DNA of 64,000 nt. Source: Protea cynaroides (lineage: Eukaryota > Streptophyta > Magnoliopsida > Proteales > Proteaceae). Numbering within the stretch: the stretch's first letter is position 1; the number at the start of each line of letters is the position of its first letter. Location of the stretch: contig CM053272.1 of the NCBI GenBank assembly GCA_028583415.1, positions 76,425,439 through 76,489,438 of the forward strand, read 5' to 3'. A program made the position numbers and the translations under genes. Below the pieces are notes generated by a model. It saw only the letters and a list, made by a program, of their open reading frames with translations. It did no database searches and had not been told where the DNA came from. This document shows, piece after piece, positions 20,253 through 32,085 of this stretch.

Positions 20253-22569
20253 GACCCGTATCGAACTAACCGGTCTTACCACCTTGTACTAGGTCTACCA
20301 ATCATGATCGAGCCAAATGGACCAAGTGCATAAAGGAAATAGCAAGACCAGGTATTAAACTGACCCAAAAATAGTAGAATAGGGGGTAGGGTCGGATACC
20401 TAAACAGGTAGGGTCAATCCCACCTCATTAGGAAGTCAGACCCCTGATTTTTAGACCTAGAATCAGACAACTAAGACCCTAGGGTCGGACAGGATCTCCG
20501 ACCCCCTCATCGACCCTAGGATCATCGACAGAAACCGTAAATAGGAAACTTTCTAAATTTCAAGGGGATTCTTTCCTAATCTCAATGGGACTTATTTTCG
20601 AAGGTTTTCCTCTATAAATAGGACGTCCCTTAGCCTCTTTCACTCCTTCTGAAACCCTAAAAGAAAGTTAGAAAAAGACAAGAGAAGGAAAGTTGGAGAA
20701 GAAGACTAAACAGAAGAAATTCAGAGAAACCTCTGAATCTCAGCAAACCTAAGGTATGGATATGCTTTCCATGAATTGTTTAAGACCTTAGAATAGTTCA
20801 TGAAGAGGGTATGATCTAGGAGAAACCCAAATCATCCATCCATGGGAAGATTTTAATGAAATCCATGGAGGAAATCATGGTAAACAAAGTAAGGAAATAA
20901 CCTGGAGTGTTAAGTCATTGAACAAGCATAGAATGGACTATGGAAGTAAGCCAAAGGACCCAAACTTGAATGATTAGACTGTAGAATGAAAAGGTCGACT
21001 CAAACCATGTGCGGTCGCACGTAGGGTCGATTGGGAATCGACCCTACCAGACCACAGGATCGACCCCTAGCTTTCGGGAAGACCAGAGAAGCTACGGTCG
21101 CACCTAGGGTCGATGGGACATCCGACCCTAGCATCGACCCTATACCCTGGGGTCACAGAAAACTGCTACCCTACCTACAACCTTTCCTGCGACCCTAGCT
21201 TTACAGTAAGCTTAAAACTTTCAGAATGAATTCTAATTAAAATCTATCGACTTGTTAGGTTTTCTTATTGACATAAAGGTGATTCTTAAAGATTGATAGA
21301 GGATTTACACTCAAGCAAAGGTGTGGTAACAAGACCTAAACTAATTGGCTAATAATAAACTATTTTTATTTCTTGAGTCCAATGCCATGACTGATTCTAT
21401 GTGTGTATGCTTGTAATGTGCATTCAACATGTCATCCAGTATTCCTATTATTAATGTTCATGTATATTTAATTTTATTTTATTTATAACATGATGTTGAT
21501 GATGATGCTAGGAATAGGCATATGAATGTATGTGTATGGTTAGTGTGCTTGATGCGAGTGGAGCATCAGGGGGAGGACATGATATTTTGGTGTGTCCTGG
21601 TCACCAGACTCTAGCTCTATCTCTACACAAGTCTTGTCTACTGACATCGTCGTATCGCCATTACCTTAGTAGAACTATTACGTCGTTGGGTATCAGGAGA
21701 GGTGGTCTCGGACCGTGTAGTCTTTAACTCTGTCGGGGGGCCTTAGCTCTATCTCTATGGATGTATTGAGGGATGCTGGGGTGAGGCCTTGGGTACACTG
21801 TTTGACATTAGGATTGGTTAGTTGCAAGCCCAGTTTGCAAGCCCTCGCCAGCAGGGGCTTACGTGTTGGTATGGGTAGAGTATCAGGGGAAGTGTGATGC
21901 GGTGTGGTCCTAAGCACTTTAGCTCTATCTCTATTCCATGGTGGGTGCATGTGGGACGGCAATAAACGATATCTTTGGATGGCTTCACACACTCGTGTAT
22001 TGAGGTGAGGTGGCCACCGAACCTTTCTATAGCACATTGCAAACTTTTATACCAGACCATAGATATGAATTGAATGCATGCATATGTTTGTTGCATCATT
22101 TTGTTTGCTCACTGAGCCGTGATGTGTGCTCACCCTTTTCAAATTCAAATATTCTTAGTTAATGATGCAGGTACCACTATGGAAGATTATATGAATGCTT
22201 CTGTGTACGGGCACGTGGCTGCAATGGAGGCTAAAGATATAGTGGAGACGCATGACTCCTCATGCGAGTGCAACTCATGCATTTTTTATTATATTTTTAT
22301 TTGAACAATTAAGGAAATGTAATTTGATATTTATTTGTTTATGTCTCAGTTGATACAACATAATTTGATATTTTATTTATGATTATCACAGTTAGATTCT
22401 CAGTTCATTTAATATTAAGACTTTTGCTATTGTGTATTTATTTTGATTATGGTTGTGGATGTGTATGGTTTAAGTTAGAGGACATAGCCTATTAGAGATC
22501 TTGGTTAAACCGTTTGTTTATTAGTGGTTCATCACACCGTTCTGAATGGTGCAGAATTGGGGTGTGACA
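20248..22569 (+). repeat. Element B 3' LTR
   Basis: TGTAAGACCC...GGTGTGACA. Nearly collinear with the 5' LTR, with scattered substitutions and small indels (for example a ~10-bp loss near 20,680). TATA box TATAAATA at 20,613-20,620. Followed by the TGCAA duplication at 22,570-22,574. Confidence 0.92.
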
Positions 22570-22574
22570 TGCAA

Positions 22575-23010
22575 AGATAGAGGTGATTCAAACTATGAAG
22601 TCTCCAACTACACTGAAGCAAGTACAAGTACTTACAGGATGGATTATCGCCCTAGGAGAATTCCTGTCCAGATCTGCTGATTGATGTCTCCCATTCTTCT
22701 AGACACTTAATGGATCCAAAACCTTTGAATGGACTACAAAATGTGAGGAAGCATTTCGGAGTCTTAAGCGGTACCTATCTTCCTCTCCGTTGCTAGTAAA
22801 GGCAGAGATAGGAGACAATTTACTACTTTACTTGGCGGTGTCACCCTGCTCGGTCAGTGGTGTACTAGTCAAGGAGATCGATAAAGTGCAACATCTTATC
22901 TACTACATCAGCAAGGTATTGTTAGATGCTGAGACCAGGTATCAATCAATCGAGAAACTAGCCCTCGATGTGGTCGTCTCTGCCCGCAGGCTACGGCCAT
23001 ATTTTTAGTC
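22575..23010 (+). pseudogene. Element A RT end and first RNase H (resumes after element B)
   Basis: VIQTMKSPTTLKQVQVLTGW continues the RT of element A from 10,653. The frame 22,790-23,008 (LYLAVSPCSVSGVLVKE, then YYISKVLLDAETRYQSIEKL and RRLRPYF) is the degenerate Ty3-type RNase H usual in Tat elements, where the first catalytic Asp is often missing, as it is here (YLAVS). Stops separate it from the RT. Confidence 0.8.
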
Positions 23011-23041
23011 TCACTCTATCACTATACTGACGGATCGACCC

Positions 23042-23700
23042 TTGAGAAAGTTCCTCTCTAGAGCAGATGTGTCGGGACAGATGATCAATTGGGCCATCGA
23101 ATTGGGGGAGTTCAACCTCAAGTTTCAACTCCGGACTACCATTAAAGCACAAGCCCTGGTAGATTTTTTGATAGAAAGCACCCTCCCAGGTGGAGAAGAA
23201 GAGGGGTCGAACGCTAAGAGAGCACTTGAGGAAGCTAAGGTCAAGATTTTTCTCTGTCCAGAGGAACCTTCCTGGGTCATGTACATAGATGGAGCTTCGA
23301 ACAAGGAAGATAAGGGATCAGAAATTATTTTCATCAGTTCGGAGGGATTCAAGGTGTTGACATCAATGCGTTTTGACTTCTTAATAATCAACAATGTGGC
23401 AGAATATGAGGTCCTGGTTACGGGGCTTAAGTTAGCCCAAAAACTGGCCATTACTCACTTATTGGTGCATGGAGATTCCCAAGTGGTCGTACGGCAAGTC
23501 ACAAGGGTCTATGAAGCCCGACAGCAACATCTCACCAAATACTTGGCCCTGGTGAAGCAGTTAATCGAGCCGCTAGAAACATTTGAGATGGTCAGCATCC
23601 CCCCTGATCAGAACATTGAAGCAGATGCACTCTCTCACTTGGGGTTGGGTGATCTCAGCAGCTTTGACGTACCAGTATATGTAGAACACTTGTCTCAACA
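23042..23700 (+). CDS. Element A second (archaeal-type) RNase H
   Basis: Part of a 321-codon open frame. After the connecting piece INWAIELGEFNLKFQLRT and QALVDFLIES comes SWVMYIDGASNKEDKGSEI (first Asp), NNVAEYEVLVTGLKLA (Glu), LLVHGDSQVVVRQV (Asp) and NIEADALSHL (last Asp), so all four catalytic acids are present. A second, acquired RNase H after the native one is the hallmark of the Tat lineage. The frame carries on unbroken into the integrase N-terminus. Confidence 0.85.
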
Positions 23701-24971
23701 AAGCATCGACCCAATGGTAGAAGTCATGATCGTAGACATCGAGCCATGTTGGATGGATCCCTTGCTCACCTACTTAAGAGAGAACGTACTACCAGAAGAT
23801 AAGAAAGAAGCTCGACGTATTCAGGCTCAGGCGAGGTCGTATGTCATCCATGATGAGGTATTCTACAAGAAATCTCACACCTTTCCTCTACTTCGCTGCG
23901 TCCCCCCTTCGAAGGCAGAATATATCATGGCAGAGGTACATGAGGGAATCTATGGAGCCCACCAGTGCGGACACACCATGTGTTTCAAGATTATTCGAAG
24001 GGACTAAAATTGGCCCCATATGATGTAGGACTGTGATAGATATGCCAAAACTTTTGAGCCATGCCAAAAGCATGCTACCATATCCCATCGCTCGTGTGCC
24101 CCACTGCAGCCCATCTCGTCTTCCATCCCCTTCGCAGTATGGGGGATGGATATTCTGGGACCGTTCCTAGAATCAAAAGGGAAACTTCAATACATTCTAG
24201 TGGCAATTGATTAATTCACCAAATGGATCGAAGTAAAGGCAATGACGAGGGTTACTGCACCCAAAGCGGTGCTTGATGTGCTCTACAGGTACGAGATCCC
24301 GCAAGTACTAATTAAAGACAATGGTCCACAATTCTCAAGTCGAGTCTTCTGTAAATTCTATCGTGACCATCGCATTGGCCATAGATTTGCGTCAGTAGCG
24401 CCCCCGGAGGCTAATGGGCAGACAAAAATTACCAACCATACCCTATTGCATGGCTTAGCACGGCACATCGAAGAGAAGAAGAAATTATGGACACAGGAGT
24501 TGCCCAGTGTGGTATGGTCGAATCAAACTATAGAAAGAACTGCCACAGGAGCTACTCCTTTTAAGCTGGCTTTTGGATCCGAGGCTGTTATCCCGATCGA
24601 AGTAGTGGAAAAAAGTTACAGAGTGCTGAACTTTAATGAAGATACCAACAAAGACATTCTACTTATAGACCTGGACCTTCTGGAAGATGTTCATGAGATC
24701 GCTCGACTACATATAGCAGCATACCAGCAAAAAAACTGCTAAGTACTATAATTCCAGGGTCAAGGAGAATTTGTTCCAAGTGGACGACATAGTCCTACGT
24801 TCGATGGCTATCACTGCCCCTACTCAGCAGGGTAAGTTGACCCCAAATTGGGAGGGGCCATATCAGGTCGCAAAAGCTACTAGATCAGGGTCATATCACC
24901 TGGAGACGATGGGTGGGTGGGCCATACCATGCACTTGGCATTCCAAGAATCTTCGAAGATACTATGTGTAA
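23701..24971 (+). pseudogene. Element A integrase
   Basis: Zinc-finger part VHEGIYGAHQCGHTMCFKI, then stops, then FEPCQKHATISHRSCAP (one of the two Cys pairs is degraded). Core: WGMDILGPFLESKGKLQYI, a stop, FTKWIEVKAM, VLIKDNGPQFSSRVF with the second Asp, and PPEANGQTKITNHTL. The last reads Q-T-K where the catalytic Glu (Q-A/V-E) is expected, so the DDE triad is broken. The C-terminus LTPNWEGPYQVAKATRSGSY ends at TAA 24,969-24,971. No chromodomain, as expected for Tat. Confidence 0.82.
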
Positions 24972-25250
24972 GAATTATCTTTTACCTGAAGCAGGTGAAG
25001 AAGGGAATGGTGTGGAAGAAGAAGATCCCAAAACCGTGGAAAGAGCGGGCTTTGCCCCAGCTACCGCTATCCTTGGGAAACCACAGAAAGAAAATGAGGA
25101 GACCGGGAGGTCATTGCTTTCCCTGATCTACGACCACCCTTGCCTAATGAAAGAATCTTTTACACTCCTCCATTTATATTCAAAAAGGTAGGTAACCCGA
25201 GTCGAAGATTTAGCCTTGCAATTTGAGGGGTCGTTTTTTACTCGGGCTAG

Positions 25251-25492
25251 AAAAGAAAAGGCCTAAGGGTCTCAAAAAGAAAAGGCCTAAGGGTCTATAG
25301 AAGAAAAGGCCTAAGGGTCTCGAAAAGAAAAGGCCTAAAGGTTTCTAGAAGAAAAGGTCTGAGGGTCTCGAAAAGAAAAGGCCTAAGGGTCTTGAAAAGA
25401 AAAGGCATAAGGGTCTCGAAAAGAAAAGGCCCAAGGATCTCAAAAAAATAATAGGCCTAAGGGTCTCAAAAAATTGGGCTTAAGGGTCTTTG
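25251..25492. repeat. ~24-bp minisatellite, about ten copies, in element A 3' region
   Basis: Degenerate head-to-tail units centred on aaaggcctaagggtctc, separated by AAAAGA/AGAAG linkers, 24-25 bp period. Tandem arrays between pol and the 3' LTR are common in Tat-type elements. Not CRISPR: units are contiguous and there are no unique spacers. The following 290 bp up to the antisense gene show nothing recognisable. Confidence 0.9.
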
Positions 25493-25784
25493 GCATCAAT
25501 AAGTAGATGGCCTTAGTCAAAGCCTAAGCCCATCGACTTAAGGGGTAGTCTTTGACTTTGATTTACATAGCTTGAGCCTTCCTGTTCTATCTCATAGTTT
25601 TAGGCAAAGCACAACACTATCAGATAGGGGGTAACTAGAGCAAATGTAGCAAATTACTTTGTATCGAGTAAGTAAAAAAGTAAAGAAAAAGAAAGTACAC
25701 TGATCGAAAATACCCAAGGGGGGCTTACAAAAAAAAAGTATTGTGATCAGTCTGTAGGGTGTCCAGTGTTGACACTGGTGAAAC

Positions 25785-28700
25785 TCATTCTGTCAAGAGT
25801 GCATCGACGGGAGGTGTTTCTGAGGATGTAATGCCGGGGGTTTCTTCTGAAGGGACGGAGGAGGGATTATCGGAAGCCGTTCCGGGAGCTTCTTGTGGAG
25901 GAATGACAGATAAAGAGGCAACCTCTTGAGGAGAAGGCACTACCACTATTTCAGTGCCAGAAGCCCTCGGAGGAGAGAGACTCGAAGGCTGACCAAGCTT
26001 GTCCAAGATCACCTTGTTTATGAGGGGGATGTAGGAAAAGTCAAAAGCTGGAAGATGACCAAACAACTATGAATGAACCACGAGGAGGGCTTCCCTGATG
26101 GCTCGAGCTCTTTCATTCTTGAGAAGCCCTTCCATATCAATAGACTCCATCATGATTCTCAAGGTATTCTCCTTATCTTGGGCTAATGTTACGTGGGCCT
26201 ACGACAGATCTTTGGTTAGGCGAGTGGTGTTTGCCTGGGCTTGGGCTAGTTCTTCGGCCAGGCGGGTCATGGAAGACTGCATGTCGACACCCTGATCCCT
26301 CATGGTGGTTATCTCCTCTTTGAGATCTTTCTCTTTGGTCAGGGTGTGGGTCAATTCAGTCTGCAACCTATTGTTCTCCGTGGACATATTGGCCTTTTCC
26401 CCTATCAGCTTGTCACGGGCCTCCTAGATATCCTTGACTTCCTGTTCCAAGTGATTGTTGAGATCGGTGGTTGCTTTGAGCTGGTCTAACATAACTTCAT
26501 TGAGTAGCCGCACCTGTGCTAATTCTTTTTGGGCGGCCTCGAAGACTTTGGCACTAGTGGTGAAGTGCTCATCAAGCCGCCTGTACCTGGTCTTCTCATC
26601 GTCAAGCCACCTACGGTTCATGTCCAAAGACGCTTCGGCGGTGCGCCATTTTATATCAAGATCATTAGCCCGATCGTCTGCCTCCTTGGCGCGGGCCTCT
26701 GCATCATCCCTCTCCTGTTCAACCAATTCCATTTCTATAGATAAAGTATCCCTCTCCTCGATCTAGGTCTCCTCAGCTTTCTTTTGAGCCACGATGGCAG
26801 CATCTTGATCGCAGATGGCCTGGTGGCGCTTTGCCAAGGTGGAAGAAAGAAGCTTGGTATTCTGTCGTGCCAGGGTCTGTATATCCTTCAGTTTGCATAT
26901 CGAACTCACTAACATTTTACAGTAGTAGTTCGTCCCACACATTAACTACAAAACATATCAAAGAAGATATCAGATACGTATGCGTTGGAAAAATTAAAAG
27001 AAAGGCAAAAGAGGTGTAACAAGAACAGAAGGGTAACTCACCTGGTACAAGGCCACTCATTGACCTTGATCGATGTTTTCAAGCTTGGCTTGCCGGAGGA
27101 AATCTACATATGTGGGTAGGCAGGCTTGGTGCACTATGTCTTGGGCCGCAGAGGGCTTGAATAAGTCGTAGTCTATGACCAGAACCTTCTAGGAGGGAAT
27201 GAATAATGTTGGCTCCACTATGGAGCTTGAGCTGGCAGCGGCCAGAGTCAAACTTGCGGTCAAGGCTACTGTGGAGCTCTTACTAGGGGTCGAGGTAGGA
27301 TCTTGGATCAAGGCGGCTGGTGTCACGACAGGACCCTTACGTTTAGCTTTGGCCTCTATGGGTAAGCCAGAGAGGGAAGATTGTACCGGCATAAACGAGG
27401 TTGTTATCTGGGCGAAAGTAGAAGGAGCTAAGGGAGGCAGATCTCCTGAATGGGGCTGAAAAGGGGTTACTACGGTCGAATCTGTAGGAACGGATGGTAA
27501 ACTTATGGGTGCTGTAGTAAAAGTTGTTGTATTCGAATGTTGTGGTATTGCTGCTACTGGTGTGCTAGCCGTAGTAAGTGTTGTGCCAGGGAGGGAACTG
27601 GCTGCGAAGCTCGTGTCTATGATACTGGGAGGAGCGAGAAGAACTTCTGGCATGATGGTAGTAGTGGAGATAAGAGAGGCACTGCTTGAGAGATTGGCAG
27701 GCGTAAACTGGACGGCTACATCTGACGAGGGTAGAGATTGCAGTGGTAGAGGGCCAGCCGGAATTCTTTGAAGAATGTCCTGAGGAGTGTCCTCGGGATA
27801 GATGAGTCGGGTGGTCTCAGAAGTGATCTTCCTCCTTTTCGACCGACGCAAGGTCTCTGAAACCATCGTTTGGTCATCGTCTTCTGAAAAAATAGGAAAG
27901 GTGAACATTCAGAACCACAGTTTGGGGGTCGAAGCAGCAAAATAAAAGATAGAAAGTGAAAAAGTGGAAGAGAGCAGAACATACCATCCTCCATAATGTC
28001 AATGATTGGAGGGACATCAAGCTCTTCCGTAAAGGCCAGGGGGTCGAAAGCTTGAGAAGAAGACAGTTCGCCCCCCAGCTCAGGTTCAACTGATGATTCG
28101 ACCCGGGTTGCAGGGTTGAAAGGTGGGAGTGCATCCTCGGAAGGTGGTAGAGGAATTCCTGCAGGAAGAGCAGGAGCGGTGTAGGCAGCTCTTTCAAGAG
28201 CTTTCAGCTTCGAGATTTCAAGAAATGGCAGATCTATTCACTCTATCAATCATCAAGCCGGATCTGGTTTTGGGCCACCATGGCAATTATCTCCTCTCGC
28301 TCCCTCTTCTGATGGCGAAACAGGTCTGTCCCCATCAAATCCTCCCACATGCTGTCATCTAGGCCTTCCACTGTTCAAAGAACAAATAATCCAGTATCAA
28401 GAATCGAATAAAAATACAAAATGAAGAATGAATGATCAGTTAGTATGGTCAAGGGTCGAAAGGGAACTTACTCAGCCCGTACAGGAACAAAAACTGATTG
28501 TTGCTTAGGTCCTTGTATTGGACTGTTCTCCCTCTTTTTTTTACCCTTTTAAGGGTCTTCATTTCAAGTGGTGTTAAGATCGGGGTGACCCCTACCCTGA
28601 GGGGTTAATGAATTGCCACCGATTATTGATGGGAAAGGCATGCATGCCCATTAGGCTATGCCCTTGCCTCACTATGGCCCCGAAGAATTTCTCCTTCCAA

Positions 28701-29312
28701 TGGGGAACTAAGGAAGGAGTGGACTCGATTATTGGGGGAACCTCATCTAAATTCCAGTGGAAGAAATAATAGGTGCCACTTGGTCCCGTCTTACGGGTTA
28801 GAGAGTCGGTCCAAGTAATTATTCCTATGTCGAATATAAATTGGAAGAACCTCAAGGTGGGAGGTTCTCGGCAATTGAGAAAGAAGCTAATGAAGGAATG
28901 GATGTGAGCCCAAGAATTGGGTGGAAGATGGGTAGGGGCCAAGCCATTGTAACCCAAGATTTTGAATATGAGTGGATGGCAAGGGAAGCAAAAAACCGGA
29001 CAAGAACATGTTATGGTTCAATAACATCCTATGAGAATAGGGGTGACATGCCCGATCCTCTAGGCCCGGAGTTAACAGTTCAACGGAATCAGGAACTAAA
29101 AAGGAAACCCTAAGATCCTAAATTTTGGCCTCAGTCATTAGCGGTTTCATGGAAGAAGCCATGCAATGGGGACCCACTGCACTGGAAGCATCCTGGGGAG
29201 GACTGTCAGGGTTACCATGAGAGCAACCTACACCCTGGGTAGATCATCGAAGGTTCGATCGATGCACGGTAGGTTCAGAAGCACGGCTGACAATGGGCTT
29301 ATTGTGAGCCAT
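25785..29312 (-). pseudogene. Element A spliced antisense gene (gypsy-type transposon protein family)
   Basis: Likely start ATG at 29,310-29,312 (MAHNKPIVSRASEP). The frame at 28,957-28,592 has GLAPTHLPPNSWAHIHSFIS and RFFQFIFDI, close to the plant family called putative gypsy type transposon (Pfam Transposase_28, from memory). Then a Ser/Thr/Pro-rich stretch (27,908-27,189), long coiled coils (26,766-26,199: QERDDAEARAKEADDRAND, LAEELAQAQANTTRLTKDL) and a C-terminus to TGA at 25,785. Three introns fit canonical signals: 28,371-28,471, 27,884-27,984 (CTATTTTTTCAG acceptor) and 26,877-27,041 (CCAG|GTGAGT donor). Scattered stops show decay. Antisense genes between pol and the 3' LTR are known from some Tat elements. 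Confidence 0.7.
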
Positions 29313-29606
29313 GACTGGTTAAGGGAGAAATTATAAAGAACACAAAGGAAGAAAATTTGGGACTTACTCGAAGAACAAGCGGATCCCTGGGCACTCCTAG
29401 CCAAGGAGAAGGAGCACTCTGCGTGAGATTGAATACACCGAATGGAAAAGCTTAAAGAAACGCAGACCCCTAGAAATCACTGTAGATGATCAAATGTGAA
29501 GAAGATGATGAGTTAAGAAGGCGGGATCTTTATAAGTTTACTAACAGGTGGGTCCCGCCTGACAGTCATGAGGGTTCCGAACGGTGTGACCATCATTCAA
29601 AATAGT
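29313..29606. other. Element A 3' region, no gene seen
   Basis: Upstream side of the antisense gene. It may hold that gene's promoter: the minus strand reads TTTATAAAGATCCC near 29,529-29,542 (TATA-like), ~220 bp before the ATG. Otherwise nothing recognised. It continues, after element C, at 41,621. Confidence 0.4.
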
Positions 29607-29611
29607 GGATA
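29607..29611. other. Target-site duplication of element C, left copy
   Basis: GGATA before the TGTCACACC edge; the same GGATA follows the right LTR at 41,616-41,620. Confidence 0.9.
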
Positions 29612-31958
29612 TGTCACACCACAATTCTGGTCTAACCAAAATGGTGTGATGAACCTCTAATAAACCAACGGTTCACCCAGGATCTCGCTTAGGTCGTAAC
29701 CACCATATCAAACCACACATAAATTCCACATTAATAATCAGAGGTAATAAACAAATAAGCAGAAGTCTTATAGATAATGAACTGAGAGTCAAACAGTGAT
29801 AAATAAATATTTAATCTAATTATCTCAAAACTATAGTACATACAAATAAATAATCAAATTGCATATACGATGTTCAAACTATAACAAAACCTAAGCAAAA
29901 ACACATTGGTTGCACTCGCATGATGAATCATGCGCATCTTCTTCAGCTTCTACGTCCATCGCAGTAACATGGCCATACGTAGGCGCATGCACATATTCTT
30001 CAATAGTAGGACCTCCATCATCAACTAAAAATATTAGACGTCGAAAGGATGACCACACATCACGGCTCAGTGAGCAAACAAAACAATGCAACAAACATAT
30101 GCATGCATTCAATTCATATCTTTGGTCTGGTTTATAAGTTTGCAATGTGCTATAGAAAGGTTTGGTGGCTGTCGCACCTCTATACATGAGTGTGTGAATC
30201 CGCCCAATGGATCAAACACCATTGTCGTCCTACATACACCTACCATGGAATAGCGATAGAGCTAAAGTGTCCAGATCAAACATTGGCAATACTTCCCCTG
30301 ATGCCCTACCCATACCAACACGTAAGCCCCTATTGGTGAAGGCTTACAAACTGGGCTCGCAACTAACCAATCCTAATGCCAAACAGTGTATCCAAGGCCT
30401 CACCCAAGCATCTCTCAATACGTCCATATAGATAGAGTTAAGGCCCCCCGGCAGATTCAGAGACCACACGGTCCGAGACCACCTCCCCTGATGCCCTACG
30501 ACGTAATAGTTCTGCTAAGGTAATGGCGATACGATGATGTTAGTGGGCAAGACTTGAGTAGAGATTGAGTTAGAGTCTAGTGACGAGGTCGAGGACCACC
30601 ATGTCACATCCTCCCCTTGATGCTCGACTCAAATCCAACACACCAACCACACACATACATTCATATGCCTATTCCTAGCATCATCATCATCATCATGTTA
30701 CAAATAAACAGAATTAAATATGCATGAACAGTAATAGCAGGAATATTGGATGACATGTGAGATGCACATTACAAGCATACAAGCATAGAATTAATCCTGG
30801 CATTGGACTCAACAAAAATAAATAGTTTGTTATTATCCAATTAGTTTAGGTCTTATTCCCATACCTGTTAGCAATTCTCGATGTCCTTCTAAGCCTTGGA
30901 ATTCTCTTTCAATTGATTTAACAACCTAAAAGTTATATGAATTTAAGTTAGGGTTCATATATAACATGTTACATAGTCGAAAATCGAAACAGAGCACTGA
31001 TAGGTGCTTGATTGGTCCTATGGTCTCATGCTGTATCGACCTTACTATTTACGATCAATACCCTACGGTCGCATATGGTGCGATCGTAGCTACGACCATA
31101 TGATTTCTGAAATCTTCCCGAATGCCTATGGTTGATCCTCTAGTCATACTGGTCATACTATGATCGATCGTAGCTGCGACCTTGAGATTTCTGGTCACAG
31201 TCTACCTGAAATTCGAGTTCCTCCTGGGTCAATTCTTCTGTTCTTCAATGGGGTTTACCCCAAGGTCATCCTATGGCCATCAGTAGTAATTTCTTATCAA
31301 CCCTAATCATCAAATTCACTCCTCATGGTTCTCCTTGGGATTTTTTCAAGGAAATCACATGGATCATAATAGGTTGTTATGGCATATCCTCCATAGAAGT
31401 CTATTACTTAGAGTTTACATCTCTAGAGATTTCGTTTCATACCTTTGCCTGTGATAGAGAGTCAATCCCTTCTCAGCAAACTCTTCTCCTTAGCTTTTTC
31501 TTCTTCTTTCTCTTCCGTCTCTTCCTTCTATTTCTCTAGGGTTTACTAAAGTTCTAAAAGAGTGAAAAAGGGCTGAGGGGCATCCTTTATATAAAGTAAA
31601 ACTCTCCATATAGAGTCCTCATTCAATTAGGAAAGCAATCCCTAAGTTTAGGAAAGTTTCCAAAACTCGGAGTCTGATCTGGGTTTCTCACGGTCGATCA
31701 TACGGTGGCATAAACCGTCGATCGTAAGGTCAAATTCATTAACCGTGGGATTTTGGATTAGAGATTTTTGGTTCCCTTCCTTATGGTTGACCATCCCTAC
31801 CCAGGCATGCGACCTTAGGTATGTTAATAGTGTTTTTAACTCGATTCTCATACCTAGTTTGTAATCTATCTTCACTCGCTCGGTCCACTTGGTCCAGGAA
31901 TGATGGGAAGACCTGGTACGACACGGTTAGACCAAGTTAGTGGAGTGAGGGTCTTACA
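29612..31958 (-). repeat. Element C 3' LTR
   Basis: Edges TGTCACACC (left) and GGTCTTACA (right), complement of TGTAAGACC...GGTGTGACA. Minus-strand TATA box TTTATATAAA at 31,587-31,596. Dyads of the form ACGGTCG/CGACCGT at 31,035-31,200 and 31,680-31,830. A polypyrimidine run at 31,959-31,968 is the polypurine tract on the minus strand. Confidence 0.92.
29891..30187 (-). CDS. LTR-borne small ORF, 98 codons (element C 3' LTR)
   Basis: MYRGATATKPFYSTLQTY, ELNACICLLHCFVCSLSRDV, IFLVDDGGPTIEEYVHAPTY, EAEEDAHDSSCECNQCVFA. Same length and frame as the copies at 39,538-39,834 and 45,029-45,325. It lies in the sense direction of the element, downstream of the TATA box and ~280 bp before the LTR end. 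No signal peptide or known domain; Cys-rich. Whether it is translated is unknown; the frame is kept across subfamilies that differ in many positions. Confidence 0.45.
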   Translation of the reverse strand: MYRGATATKPFYSTLQTYKPDQRYELNACICLLHCFVCSLSRDVWSSFRRLIFLVDDGGPTIEEYVHAPTYGHVTAMDVEAEEDAHDSSCECNQCVFA

Positions 31959-32085
31959 ACTCCCCCCTCTTATATAAATTTTATCCTCAAAATTTACACA
32001 TACCTTCCGAGTCAAATAGGTGAGGATATTGCTTCTGCATAGCTTTCTCTTCTTCCCATGTAACTTCTTCTACATTTTGGCTTCT

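Larger units (their letters stand above)
10654..22569 (+). mobile_element. Element B: full-length Tekay/Del-type Ty3/gypsy retrotransposon
   Basis: An 11.9 kb element bounded by two ~2.33 kb LTRs (TGTAAGACCC...GGTGTGACA) and a perfect 5-bp duplication TGCAA. Order: LTR, Met-tRNA primer site, antisense ORF (minus), gag, protease, RT, RNase H, integrase with chromodomain-like tail, polypurine tract, LTR. Domain order and chromodomain place it among chromoviruses; the LPPSMSSVHDVFHISLLKKY and VKVTW words are those of the Tekay/Del clade. The two LTRs differ by a few per cent by eye, so the insertion is not very recent. Gag-pol runs mainly in one frame, broken by a few stops and two frameshifts. 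The unusual part is the antisense gene in the leader. Confidence 0.92.

Noticed and set aside
25251..25492. CRISPR-like array
   Set aside because: Contiguous degenerate units without spacers, in a plant retroelement.
27199..27771. Plus-strand ORFs of 86-88 codons opposite the element A antisense gene
   Set aside because: Mirror frames of the Ser/Thr/Pro-rich region; no coding signature of their own.
30207..30431. Plus-strand ORFs in LTRs (also at 39,567, 45,328, 49,649)
   Set aside because: Frames vary in length and start among copies; the opposite strand holds the frame that is kept constant.
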